Positions 44,271-56,121 of a DNA stretch of 64,000 bases are shown here, in pieces; within the stretch, counting starts at the first letter, position 1; the number at the start of each line of letters is the position of its first letter. The stretch lies in NCBI GenBank assembly GCA_027579435.1, contig JANBPK010000720.1, positions 1 through 64,000 on the forward strand, written 5' to 3'. Source of the DNA: Candolleomyces eurysporus. Taxonomy: Eukaryota > Basidiomycota > Agaricomycetes > Agaricales > Psathyrellaceae. The notes beneath the pieces were generated by a model. The model did no database searches and was not told the DNA's origin. It saw nothing but the letters and a program-made list of their open reading frames with translations. A program made the translations under genes and the position numbers.

Positions 44271-44550
44271 TGGGGACGGTTAAACTAATGGCGGTGAGCG
44301 ACTAAAAGGTGAGGTGAAAGGTTTAGCATGAGGCGGCTCTTTGGTTGCCGAGCCACTGGCTCGGAGCTTCAGGTACGACGGAGGTTCCAAACTTGATGGG
44401 GCGATCGTACTAGGGNAAAAAAAAAATCGCATCAAAATAAATAATCATTGATACCTGCAATGAGGCACCTCGCCAACAGCGATACATGGAGAGCAAGAAA
44501 CAGGCGAGGAGGTAGGGAAAAAACACGGCCACAAGCTGGAGACTCGATTA

Positions 44551-45353
44551 TCAAGGTGGAGACTCCGTCCCCATCAGCTTCCGCAGGCGGCCGATCAAGT
44601 CAGGAGCATCGCAGATAATTTCTTCGATTTCCGTGACAACCTGGAACTGAATAGACGATAAGTGTTTTGTATTACTTGAGCGAGTAACAAATTACCTTAT
44701 CTTTGGGATTGTCGGGATCAGGTTCAATCGCCTTTAAAAAGGCCCGGTAGACTGTAGGATCGTCGACATAATGTTTCTTGACGTCGTTGATGAGTTCTAT
44801 CATTAGCTTGAATTCGTCTTGCGGAAGTTGTCGAGGAGCCAACGACCACAAGTCTGGGTGCAAAGACATCCTCCGAGTCTCGTGTCCTGTGGGCGTGGTA
44901 ATCGAGACTATACTGACATGAGGGTCTTCCGGGTCCTTGGACGACTGTAGTTCATAAGGTAGTGGGAGGAAAGGATTAAAGCCAGCCAGGAGGTGCGGGT
45001 AGCCATGGAGAGCCGCGGTCACTCTATCTATGAGAGTTTCCACGCCAATTCTACACACCATGGTCATCAGAAATCTGAAAACACAATTGGAAGGATGATC
45101 GCTCACTGCTTCGCATTGTATTCGTTCAAGGCCTCCAGAAACTGGTCATAATACGCGGGTTGTTCCTCGAATTGATACTGGACGGATTTGATGAAGTCGA
45201 CTGCATCGTTATGAAAGACCTCAGGACGTGCCCTCAATTCCTGGGCCATTGGATTGAAGTCCTGCTATTTGATGACAGATGAGCTTATGTAGTTCTGGTT
45301 TTCTGGGCGAGCACTGCATTCAGGGGACCGCTAGCAGCAGCGGTCGGGTGCAT
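44551..45353 (-). CDS. Small protein with two paired amphipathic helix (PAH) domains, SIN3-like
   Basis: Four exons on the minus strand: 45315-45353, 45107-45261, 44696-45050 and 44551-44646, giving 214 residues. It starts MHPTAAASGPLNA. PAH 1 reads AVDFIKSVQYQFEEQPAYYD followed by QFLEALNEYNAKQIGVETLI and HGYPHLLAGFNPFLP, the classic N..FL..V...F...P..Y..FL pattern. A second repeat is FKLMIELINDVKKHYVDDPT with VYRAFLKAIEPDPDNPKDK, ending in an acidic helix and IGRLRKLMGTE. SIN3 uses PAH domains to bind repressors and tether histone deacetylase; here the deacetylase-binding region is absent and the whole protein is only 214 residues. It may be a free-standing PAH adaptor or competitor. Exon 1 is short, and its donor (GTGCTC) is the weakest part of the model. 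It lies 280 bases upstream of the E2 gene on the same strand. Confidence 0.85.
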
Positions 45354-46044
45354 GATAATGATCTTGACATTTCCGTGACATATAGGTCGACGTTGGCATC
45401 GTGCAAAGGGTAATTGGAGGTAGGAATAAGGGTGAAGAAGTGAAGAAGGGCGCTGCCCAAGCACTGGCGGGGAAACTCAACCAATTGCCATTAACAGCCG
45501 TGGGAAAGATGACGCTTCGGGGCGGACGGGCGGCTCGCCTGGCCTTCCCCAAGTTTTCCTGAGCATCCACGAGCTCGAGGAACTCGAAGAATAAACTCCC
45601 CTCTGGCTCCCTGAGGCTTATGAGAAGCTCAATCGAGGCAAGATTCATGCGTCTCCCAGGTGCTCCATACCACAGGAAGGAGAATTCAAGGACGAGTTAC
45701 GTTAGCAAATGGGTGCGGGGAGCTGTGGGGTGAGGCTTCCTTTCATCCTAGATTTCTCCTTTGCTAGAGTATCATCGCTGATGCTTGCCTAATTGTAGTA
45801 TTTCTTCACCGGCAGCCTCTACGCCGCCGCTCTATCTGGGGGTTGTGTGGAAGAGGAGGGCAAGCGTTGTTCCCAATGGTCTTTCTATTCCTGCACCTCC
45901 CTTTTGGATTCACTCATCTGACTGAAACGTGTATATGGACCACGTCGATTCATCCTACTATTCTCCGGGACATGAGAGGTATAAAGTATGAAGATTTTGG
46001 GTCAGTTAGGCTTGCGTGTCCCAGACCTCGCAGTAAAGGCTACA
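45354..46044 (+). promoter_or_regulatory. Promoter region of the LPMO gene with TATA box; divergent from the PAH gene
   Basis: A TATAAAG box at about 45980-45986 lies 60 bases before the LPMO ATG at 46045, a good core-promoter position. The remaining 600 bases also have to serve the PAH gene on the minus strand. No other site is claimed. Confidence 0.55.
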
Positions 46045-47004
46045 ATGCATTCCAAATTCCTTCCTTCCCTGGTCCTTCTCCTCATTCCCCATCTTGTCAA
46101 TGCTCATTGTGAGTTCTTCTTGTATATTGATCTTCCATTGTTAAAATCCTCGAGCTAGATATCTTTGACAAGTTCTTTGCAGAGAATATACAGGAACTTA
46201 AAACCAATATACGTCAACCAAAGGTTGTCGACCCTCTCCTTGATGTAACTGCGGACGACATGAGGTGCAACGTCAATAAAGGCCTTGCATCGCAGACTGC
46301 GACGATCCCTGCTGGTAGTATGGTTGGCTTTGAGCTCGATACAGTTATCTTCCACCCAGGTCCAGCAGCATTCTATCTTGGTAAGATTCCCGAAGGTGAG
46401 ACTGCTGCTACATGGGACGGTAGCGGTCCACAGTGGTTCAAGGTCAAGCCATTTCATTCAGATTGAGAAGGTTTCTCTTCTCTGATATAGCGCCCTTCTT
46501 TCCAGATTGCGGAGTGGGGTGGAAAATATGATCCCGAAATGTGGGACTTTGAACCTCTTAACGTACGGAAACTCAACACGACAATTCCGTCAAGTACCCC
46601 GTCCGGAGAAGTGAGTCGCCACCATTTTTCATTGAAGTTGTTCAATCAAGTGTATTGATTGTGCCACACCCAGTATCTCCTTCGTGTCGAGCAGATCGGC
46701 CTTCTCATTCCCTTAGAGCCTCAGTTCTACATCTCTTGTGCTCAGATTAAAGTTGTCAATGGAGGTGATGGAGTCCCAGCCTCAATGGTTGCAATTCCTG
46801 GTCATATCCAGCCTGACGGTGAGGAAGACTAATGATACTTTTGATATTTGCTTCTGACATTTCCTTAGACCCTGGCCTCTTGCTCGATATATACCACCCC
46901 ATCGCAGGAACAACTTACACAGTAGGTTTGAGTATTGTAACGCACGAGATCAGGTGCTGACATTCGGAAATCAGGTTCCTGGTCCTACAGTCTGGAGGGA
47001 GTGA
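46045..47004 (+). CDS. Lytic polysaccharide monooxygenase, family AA9 (formerly GH61)
   Basis: Six exons: 46045-46108, 46159-46442, 46506-46610, 46674-46818, 46869-46921 and 46975-47004, giving 226 residues. It is a secreted copper enzyme that oxidatively cleaves cellulose or related glucans. The signal peptide MHSKFLPSLVLLLIPHLVNA (1-20) is followed by His21, which becomes the N-terminal copper-brace histidine (HYIF). The second histidine is in VIFHPGPAAFYLG and the axial tyrosine in PQFYISCAQIKV. Other AA9 marks are RQPKVVDPLLDVTADDMRCN and the Cys pair partner in SCAQ. The catalytic set is complete. No cellulose-binding module or linker follows; the protein ends at VPGPTVWRE. This enzyme is typical of plant-litter or wood-degrading agaricomycetes. 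Substrate and C1/C4 specificity cannot be told from this reading. Confidence 0.96.
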
Positions 47005-47382
47005 TAGATTGGAACCTTCCGGTATTCTTATACATAGCCTACTTGATGAAATAAATGTACCTACGTCTTTGCAACAAGCACCAAATAATGCCTGCGTTTC
47101 ACAAACCCGATTACAGCGCTCAACGACCCGGGATAGCCACTGAACGACTTCAAGCTGGGTCATCGACGACCTCGATGGTCTTTATCATCATGTTCGGTCG
47201 AGGGCATAGTTATACATCCTTGCGTTGTAACCCGGGAGATAGATAGCCCTTGGGTCGCCTATCGGCCGGCCGTCATTGACCTGGGCATCATCAGTTGGTA
47301 ATCACGGAGCTCCTCTTATTACCCCAGACTCCCATACACTGACCGAAATATCTCTTGCTCACAACCTCACACCTTCTTCGGT
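47005..47382. other. Short intergenic region
   Basis: 378 bases between the LPMO stop and the lyase ATG, holding the terminator of one gene and the promoter of the other. No element is clearly recognisable. Confidence 0.5.
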
Positions 47383-49709
47383 ATGCTGTACGCTCGGGGG
47401 CAACTGCGTATTCCCTCTCTGGCTCGTACGGCGAAGGCCATGTCGTCAGCTTCAGCGACCTCGAGCATTCCGGCTCTTCCACTTCAACCGCCGTCAGTAG
47501 ACGAGGAAGCCGCCTTGTTCAATGCTCGCGTCCAGGAGATGGACGAGTTCTTCACTCAGCCAAGGTTCAAGGGAATCAAGCGGCCTTATTCCGCCTCGAC
47601 CATTGTCGGGAAGCAAGGGTCACTGCCGGTGCTCCCTCTTCCTTCGTCCTTGCTGGCCGACAAGCTGTTCAAGCTGTTCAGCAGAGCCGAGCAGGAGAAG
47701 AAGCCAGTACACACTATGGGTGCCATCGACCCCATACAGATGACCCAAATGGCGAGGCACCAAGAGGTCGTTTATGTGTCTGGTTGGGCCGCGTCGAGCG
47801 TGTTGACCACCGGGAACAACGAAGTGGGTCCGGATCTAGGGTGAGTCTTTTCCCCACACCGGAACGGAATCAAAACGAACGCCGACCCCACCCGTAGCGA
47901 CTATCCATACACCACAGTCCCGAACCAGGTCCATCGTATCTTCCGAGCCCAGCAGTTGCATGACAAGAAGAACTACGATGAGAGGATGACTGCTACTCCG
48001 GAGCAGAGGGCCAAGCTCGAGAACATCGATTACTTGAGGCCAATCATTGCAGATGCGGATACTGGGTACGCGATAGTTGTATTGCGTTCTTTGACACGTC
48101 TTAACGCGTTTATTTCAGCCATGGAGGGACCTCGGCTGTGATGAAGCTCGTTAAACTGTTCGTCGAATCCGTATGTACCCGTTCACTGCTGCAAGCCTTT
48201 ATGGAACATTGGCTCATTGTATCATCTCAGGGTGCATCCGCTATCCACTTGGAAGATCAATTACATGGCGGAAAGAAGGTACAGTGGCCCACTCTCTCAC
48301 TATTCTCCCCCAGACTGACCATTCCGGTCCAGTGCGGACATTTGGGAGGCAAAGTTTTGGTGCCCACCTCAACGCACATTTCGCGACTTATCGCGTCCCG
48401 GTTCCAAACCGACTTGATGAAGTCGACAATGCTCTTGATTGCTCGCACTGACTCTGAATCTGGGAAACTCATCTCGTCCACCGTCGACGCAGCTGATCAT
48501 GAATTCATTTTGGGTGTGACCAAGACCGACAGCCAACCTCTCGCACAAGCCATTGCGGAAGCGGAAGCTGCTGGTGCCAGTGGTGCTGAGATTGACAGGC
48601 TTGAGAAATCCTGGGTCGATGAGCACCCGCTTTGCACATTCGACCAAGGTGATTGTTCTATTTAATGGAGCTGGGTCTTAATGCTAACGGTACCATAGCT
48701 GTAGCGAAGGAGATCGAAACATCGTCTATTAAGGACAAGGAAGGCGCGTTGAAGACCTACAACGAGGCTGCTAAAGGGAAATCCAACAACGAAGCTCGTG
48801 CCATTGCTGCGGACATCCTCAACAAGCAGGTTTCTTGGGATTGGGACGGTAAGTTTATAGTGACTACGCCGTTTTTGGAGTATTAACTAGTCCCCGTTAG
48901 CGCCACGGACACGGGAAGGATATTACCATTATACTGGAGGCATCGAGGCAAGTTATTTCCCTCTTGAACCCACCTGAAACATTGGTTTCTGACGCAGACA
49001 GCAGGCTGCTATCAAACGAAGTCTGGCCTTTGCACCCTATGCTGACCTCCTCTGGTTGGAGACGAAGACTCCCAGTGTTGAGGAGGCTACTTCGTTTGCG
49101 CGTCGCATCAGAGCCGAAAACCCTGGAAAGTGGTTGGTCTATAACCTGAGTCCAAGCTTTAACTGGTCACATCACGGATTCTCAGGTATGTTGTGACTTG
49201 TGAAACGCGAAACGGGGCCAGGGCACTTATGCCATAATGTAGAAACCGACTTGAAGAACTTTGTGTGGGATCTCGGAAAAGAAGGGTGCGTACTGTAAAA
49301 TTTTCACCTGGGCAAGGGCATTGACTAGGGTCTAGATTTGTGTTGCAGTTAATCTCTCTTGCAGGCCTTCACAGTACCGCCGTGACAACTGGTAAGCCAT
49401 TGAATATCATCACTATCATACTTCTATATCATGTTCATCGATTGCCGCAGCCGAACTTGCACGTCGTTTCAAGGATGAAGGCATGCTTGCATACGTTAAC
49501 CTCATTCAAAAGAAGGAGAAGGAGATTGGGTGCGACGTCCTCACCCATCAGAAATGGTATGCAGCATGTGTCGTGTGCCTCATTTTTTTATTCATGTGTT
49601 CTTTTCTAGGAGTGGCGCAAACTACATCGATAGAATCTTGTCATCTGTTTCGGCTGGCTCGTCGAGTACATCGGCTGTCGGGAAGGATTCCACTGAACAT
49701 TCTTTCTGA
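47383..49709 (+). CDS. Isocitrate lyase family enzyme, probably mitochondrial 2-methylisocitrate lyase
   Basis: Multi-exon gene from ATG 47383 to TGA 49707-49709. Signature pieces: MGAIDPIQMTQMARHQEVVY, VYVSGWAASS, DYPYTTVPNQVHRIFRAQQL, PIIADADTGHGGTSAVMKLV, IHLEDQLHGG, and the active site KKCGHLGGKVL with the catalytic Cys. Then come LIARTDSESGKLISS, WLVYNLSPSFNWSHHGFS and LAYVNLIQKKEKEIGCDVLT. The class splits (2-methyl)isocitrate to succinate plus glyoxylate or pyruvate. The first 20 residues (MLYARGQLRIPSLARTAKAM) contain four basic and no acidic residues, like a mitochondrial presequence, and the C terminus (DSTEHSF) has no peroxisomal SKL signal. This favours the methylcitrate-cycle enzyme over the glyoxysomal one, but active-site homology alone does not separate them. 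A second in-frame ATG at 47440 would give a cytosolic form. An intron divides KK from CGH. Confidence 0.88.
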
Positions 49710-50147
49710 TCCTCATGCTCAAGATATATCAAGTTGAAGGGTAAACGACATGCTTTCCCGACAAACGTGCGAGATATATTCGCGGGCCTGGGTACAAGCT
49801 TGGTGGGGTTTCAGGGTACATAGACGTCCGTATGTAAAGATAAGAACAGAGATATGAAAGATTGAAAAACTAAGCGAGAGGTTTGAACGTGCCACGGGAT
49901 AGGGGAAAAAGACCGAGAAAAGGTAAAAGAGGGTAAATGGGGATAAAAGTTGTACCACGTGGGCCACATACCGCGATGACGTCCGCTGCGCGGCCCTGCT
50001 TCCGGCGTACAGTTGCACCTTTGGAGTCTTTCCTCAAAACCATAACAAGCTTTGGATCCTGTGTTGTCCCCTTCCTCATCGTCCCTCCTTTGCATTTACC
50101 GCTAACCAGCGCTCGAGATCGTCTCTGAACTCTTATAGACACTCAGC
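49710..50147. other. Intergenic region, no gene seen
   Basis: 438 bases upstream of NTE1. The last 60 bases are pyrimidine-rich with TTATAGAC about 15 bases before the ATG; no firm TATA box was found. Confidence 0.45.
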
Positions 50148-53100
50148 ATGGACGCTGAGTCTGTCAACGTATTGGCGGAGAGCATCGACAAGCACCCTCT
50201 CGTTTCGCTTGTTTCTGCATCGTTCTGGGTTATCCGTGAGTTTGCTGCAAATACTGTACGCTGGACTATTCTAACGACTGGGAGATAGTATGGCTGCTAT
50301 CATGGGCTAAATCCCTCGTCGCTTTTGCTACTATTACACTGCCAAGATGGCTGTACGCTATCGTATCCTATTCTCTGACTTTGACGGTGAGTATATCCCT
50401 AATTCTTCTGAAGATGATTATTGAATTATATCGGCCTCGTAGCTTGGATTTTGGAACTTTGTGTTCCTCTTCCTCCTGTCAGCCGTTGCTCTCAATTATT
50501 TGATTCGGTTCCGCTACCTCAACGACTATATGAAGCTGAATGAGCCCCCTCTGGAGAAACCGGACGTGAATGAGCTCCATCCTGATGTCAATACAAGTGA
50601 GTACCTTCCTGAACCAACAAATGCAGAAACGGTGGCCTAACGTTATGGTGGAAGATCCGCCCCCGAACTCGTTTCATAATTATCTCGACGACTTTCTTCA
50701 AGCAGTCAGAGTTTTCGGATTCGTGAGTGGGTACCCAATCTACGCGGAACATAAGCTTACCCCTGTTCGAAACTAGCTCGAGAAGCCTGTGTTTCATGAA
50801 TTGGCAAGGCATCTTCAAACACGGAGGCTTATTGCCGGAGATACTTTATCGCTCAATCAAGACAAAAGCTTTTACTGCGTTGTCGATGGAATGGTCCAGG
50901 TCTACGCTCAGTCGGGCCACCAGCCCGAAGTTCGAGGCAACCTATGGGATGATGAAGACATGAATGGCTATCAGTTGCTGAACGAAGTTGGAAGTGGCGG
51001 GACACTGTCCAGCCTGTTTACAATCCTCAGTCTCTTCACAGAAGATATCCCGATGAGTTGGCACGACGGAGAAAGCGTTGTTGTGGACAGTATTCCGCAG
51101 CTATTCGGTGATTCCACCATCCCAATTCGCCAGTCACCATCCAGAACGGATTCTGATGTATCGCATCTGGACCTGGAGGTTAATTCTCCTCTCCCAGAGG
51201 TGCGACCAAGGCGGCACTCTAGCTCTAGCTCATCTACAAGAACGACAAGCACACTCCATGCACAAGGAGCTCGATTTAGTCGGGCAGGATCGGCGTCTCC
51301 GAGTGCCTATGAAGACGCAGCCTCACACATACCCTCGATTTCGGAAACTATGGGGACACCAAGACCTCCCACTCGTAGAGGAGTAGTGGCAAGGGCCACC
51401 GTGGACTCTACCCTTGCAGTTATTCCCGCAGAAGCTTTCAGACGCTTAACCAAGAAGTACCCTAAGGCTACTGGCCACATCGTTCAAGGTGAATAATCCT
51501 CATTACCTACTTCCTTTGGGGATGCTGACAGTTTGCAGTCATCTTAACACGTTTCTCCCGTGTCACTTTCACCGCTGCCCATAAGTACCTCGGCCTGACA
51601 AGCGAAGTACTCAGAACGGAGAAATCGATTAACGACATCGCTTGCTACCCACTTCCTGCTTCGTTCTATGAAGGGGGAGGTCTCCAGTACCTCAGACATA
51701 GATTCGATGGGACCACAACTCCGACCACCACAGATACGGACTCGGATTATCTCAACGTGACGCTTTCACCGAATCTCAGCGCAAAGGGCTCTTCTTCGGG
51801 TTCCCTCAAAAAGACTGACAATCACATTCCTGCTCGAGTAAACGTTGCGGACACCCCCTCAAGGTCGACGTCTCGGCACATGGTACAAGCAGGGGACCTC
51901 ATGATGCCTAAACAGACCAGCTCGACGGATGGGTTTAAACCGGTCACAAGGACCTTCAGTATCACCAACACTCCCAGAATACCTCGATCGGCTGATGACA
52001 CGAATCACGGAGTGAGAATGAACCCAACGTCGCGCAGTGGCACCCGTTGGTCTGCGGAGGATTTCGATCTGAGGGAGGAAGTTATGTCTTGCATTGCCAA
52101 GTCGATTGGCCTTTTGCAGCCAGCGCTCAGTGGAAGTGACTCGAACGAGGTTTCTCCTGGATTGCGACCTGTGGATGTGAAGTCGTCTATCGGCACGCTC
52201 AATTCTCCCTTCGGTTCGCTGTCGTTGTTGGATCTGGGAGACGATGTTTCCAGTGTCACTGGCAGCTCGTCCGGGATCTCTGCTGGTAATCACATGAGCG
52301 GGCTTGACAACGAAGTCGAAATACTTTTCTTCCCTGCTGGAACGACCCTTGTAAAGGCAGGAGAGCAGAATACTGGTGAGTTTTCGTGGTTTGGTGCCCG
52401 CCAACCAGAACTTACTTTGATCGACTTTTAGGTCTATTTTATGTTATTGAAGGGTTTCTCGACATCCTGTTACCGGAGAAGGAGAAAGAGGCCAAGCAAC
52501 CACCAAAGCCGATGAAAGTGCCAGAAACGGAAGACATCGACGATGAAAGTATCAATGAACCTTGGAGGACGCCAAACCTTGGAGCCAAGCAGAAATCGCC
52601 ACAGAAATTCTTGTTTACGGTCAAGCCAGGTGGGATTGCCGGATATTTGGGTACGTATAGTGTGAGCTCTATACAGCATTTTGAACTCCCGTTAATAGTA
52701 AATGTCCTCTAGCATCGCTATGCAGCACTTCGTCCTATGTGGACATCAAGGCCAAAACGGATACTTATGTCGGTTTCCTCCCAGCACAAGCTTTGGAACG
52801 AATTTTGGAGAAGCGGCCCATCGTCCTCTTGACATTGGCAAAGAGATTGATCTCGATGCTTTCTCCTCTGGGTGTGTACGGATTTCTCGCATACTCATAT
52901 CTCACACTTACCCGGATCTAGTTCTGCACATCGATGCTTCTCTAGACTGGATGCAGGTCGATGCAGGCCAGGTTCTCTGGCGACCTAACGATGTCAGTGA
53001 CAGTTTCTACATAGTCATCAATGGTCGTCTGCGAGCTATTTCCGAATCCTCGAACGGCAAGGTAAAGATCGAAGGAGAATATGGCCAAGGTGATACTGTT

Positions 53101-55795
53101 GGGGAACTGGATGTAATTACTAGCAATCCGCGAAGGAATACTGTCCACGCCATCCGTGATACGGAATTGATTCGGATGCCACAAACCCTATTCAACGCCA
53201 TTTCAGCCAGGTATGGAATAACCCTTCGTGATGCGCTAATTTATGACACTGACTTTTGACTAAGAAACCCACAAACGACTGCCCAGTATGTTGCACATTT
53301 CTCAAGTCTGCCAGCCTTCTTCTGACGGAGTATAGATTGCTCCGGACAATTGCTTCCCGCGTCCGGGATGAAGTCGACTCCTCGGCTATGGCACAGGGCA
53401 GAAATGCGTCCTCTGAACTAGGTCACAATAACACGAACTTAAAGACGGTTGCTGTATTGCCCGTGTCGCGGAGCGTCCCGGTCGCGGCTTTCGCCAAGAA
53501 ACTTCAGACAGCACTAGAAGGCATTGGAGCCTCAACACTCTACCTCAATCATGCCACCATTAGCAGCCATCTTGGCAAACACGCCTTTACCAGGATGGGT
53601 AAACTGAAGGTTAGCACGTGGCGTATATGCACGGTGTCTGACCAAGCTGACAGCGGAAATAGTCTGCGGGGTGGTTGGCAGATCAGGAACAGCGGTACCA
53701 TACGGTCCTTTATGTCGCGGACTCACCTGTCAATAATTCGTGGACGCAGACTTGCATTCGCCAGGTACGGAAATAGTGAGAACTCCGGGAGACTAACTGG
53801 ACTCATCCCTTCAACAGGCTGATTGTGTTATGGTTGTTGGCATGGGAGATGATCCAACACTTGGAGACTATGAAAGGCTTTTACTCTCCATGAAAACAAC
53901 CGCCCGTAAAGAGCTCATCTTGCTGCACCCCGATCGATCCGTTGTTCCTGGCTCTACTAGAGAATGGCTGAAGGTAGGCTGCACACATCGTCTTCGTGTT
54001 GGAGCAAGACTAACGGAATGCCATAAGAATCGACCATGGGTTCACCAACATATCCATGTAGAACTTCCGGTATATTATTATTATCTTCGTTCCCGAAATT
54101 CCAGACGGAAATTAACTGTCATCTGCAGGGTTTGATCTTACCTATTTCAAAATCCCCAACGCCCAAGGATCCGGACGCCGTTGTCGCTTTGAAGAATCTC
54201 AAGGACAAGGTTCAAAGCGAGATTCAGAAGTACCGGAGAGGGACCACTACGGACCTCCGGCCACAGCGACTACCCCACATGAACGACTTCTCACGTCTTG
54301 CGAGAAGGATATGCGGCAAATCAATTGGTCTCGTGCTTGGTGGAGGTGGTGCACGCGGGATTGCGCATCTCGTAAGTCATCTGAACTTCGTAGCGATGCA
54401 TGAACGGGTTTGAACGGTGTTTCAGGGGTTAATCCAGGCTCTAGAGGAGTACGGTATTCCCATTGATCACATCGGAGGTAACACGAATTTTTTTCAATCA
54501 GAACACTCCGATGTCTAATTGGTGATTAGGTACGAGCATTGGAGCCCTTATTGGTGGTCTCTATGCCAGAGAGGCGGACTCTATCTCCTCGACCGGCAGG
54601 GCCAAGCAGTTCAGTGGGAGGATGGGAAACATATGGCGGATTTTATCCGATGTGACATATCCGATTGTTGCCTACACAACCGTAAGGAAAACCGCTTACT
54701 GAGAAGCTAATGGTCCAGCTAACCACGGTTTCGTCGGCAGGGACATGAATTCAACAGAAGCTTGTACAAGGTAAGCATCTCTGGGGTCCACGTATTCTGT
54801 AAGCTCTACCCTGATCTCCTTCAAGGCATTCTACGATCTTCACATCGAAGACATGTGGCTCCCTTACTTCTGCAACTCTACCAATATCATGACGTCCCGT
54901 ATGGAAATACATGAAACTGGCTACGCGTGGAGATACATCCGTCAGTATGATTCTCTCGGGATGGTAAGGATCCAAGCTGAATATCACGTATAGGTGCTTC
55001 GATGACATTGGTCGGCCTTTTGCCTCCTCTGTGTGATAATGGAAGTCTTCTGGTGGACGGAGGATACTGTGCGTTCCTGTCTTCCTTTCTGTGTCTACGG
55101 AATCTGACATGGAGCTTTTTAGTGGACAACTTACCTGTTCGTTTCTGACGTCTTCGTGCAGTCAGATTAGATTTTGACAAATGATTAGGTTTCAGCCATG
55201 TTCTCTATGGGTGCTAGTGCTGTCTTTGCATGCGATGTCGGCTCCGTAAGCCGCTGTATTCCTTTCTCCAACAGCCCTTCTGATTGCTGGCCTTTTGACA
55301 GATCGACGATAATTCACCCCGAAACATCGGTGACACAATCTCTGGATGGTGGTTGTTGATCAACCGTTGGAACCCATTCTCCACTGCTCGGCATGTGCCT
55401 GCTATCACGGAGATTCAAAGTCGTCTTGCATAGTGAGTTTATCTGGCCTTTCCCGTTGCGGAAAGTATGCTAACCATAATGGTCAAGTGTTTCGAGCGTA
55501 AATACTCTGGAAGAGGCAAAAGTTGCAAAGAACTGTCTCTATATATCGATGCCTGTTCAAGAGGTAAGCGTTTCTATTTGGTGTTATGGATAAAGAAGTT
55601 GACGAAGATCTGTCTCAGTATGGAACCCTACAATTCAACAAATTCGAGGAGCTCGTGAACAAGGGCTACCAGGCAGCCAAAGAAATTCTGGATAAATTTG
55701 AGACGGAGAATCGCCTTCCATCTGCTATCGTCGGAGAAGACGATATAGGCCTCAAGAGAAAGAAAGGGAAGAGCGCGAGAAGAAACTCGATCTAG
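50148..55795 (+). CDS. NTE1: Lysophospholipase NTE1 (patatin-like phosphatidylcholine deacylase)
   Basis: Many exons from ATG 50148 to TAG 55795; about 1500 residues by my estimate. NTE1 sits in the endoplasmic reticulum and deacylates phosphatidylcholine to glycerophosphocholine. N-terminal membrane segments are [20 protein letters not shown] and [20 protein letters not shown]. Cyclic-nucleotide-binding-like domains follow: [20 protein letters not shown] (about 50.8 kb), [20 protein letters not shown] (52.3 kb) and [20 protein letters not shown] with [12 protein letters not shown] (52.9-53.1 kb). They are split by Ser-rich insertions. A middle region ([20 protein letters not shown]) leads to the patatin domain: [16 protein letters not shown] (oxyanion loop), [16 protein letters not shown] (GXSXG serine), and LLVDGGYLDNLPVS (DG dyad Asp). 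The C terminus is basic ([13 protein letters not shown]). All catalytic residues are present. VPS33 follows 326 bases later on the same strand. Confidence 0.95.
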
Positions 55796-56121
55796 ATGGA
55801 TTGTCAGCTCAGTAGACATCTCATTTCATTCTTGAAACGCCACCTCATCGGACAGCTTTCACATATTCGCACTGTACATTATTCCCATCTATCTCAATTG
55901 TAGCTTTAAATACACATTGCGTCAACCTAACTTTGTGGAGAAAATACTTGACAAGCGTCGGGAGAAGGTAGTCGCCATCCTGTTTGGAGACAACGTTGTT
56001 GCCAAACAAGCCTGGGCGCCAATTGCCTGTTTTGCTTTCCTTCTGCGCAGCCACCTGCAGCCACTTTCCAGTTCCTTGAGATTGACGTCAGCTCTACATC
56101 AACTGGATCTCACTGAACTGA

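Noticed and set aside
46045..49709. LPMO and isocitrate-lyase gene as a functional cluster
   Set aside because: Adjacency of two carbon-metabolism genes alone is weak; no shared regulatory site or further partner was seen.
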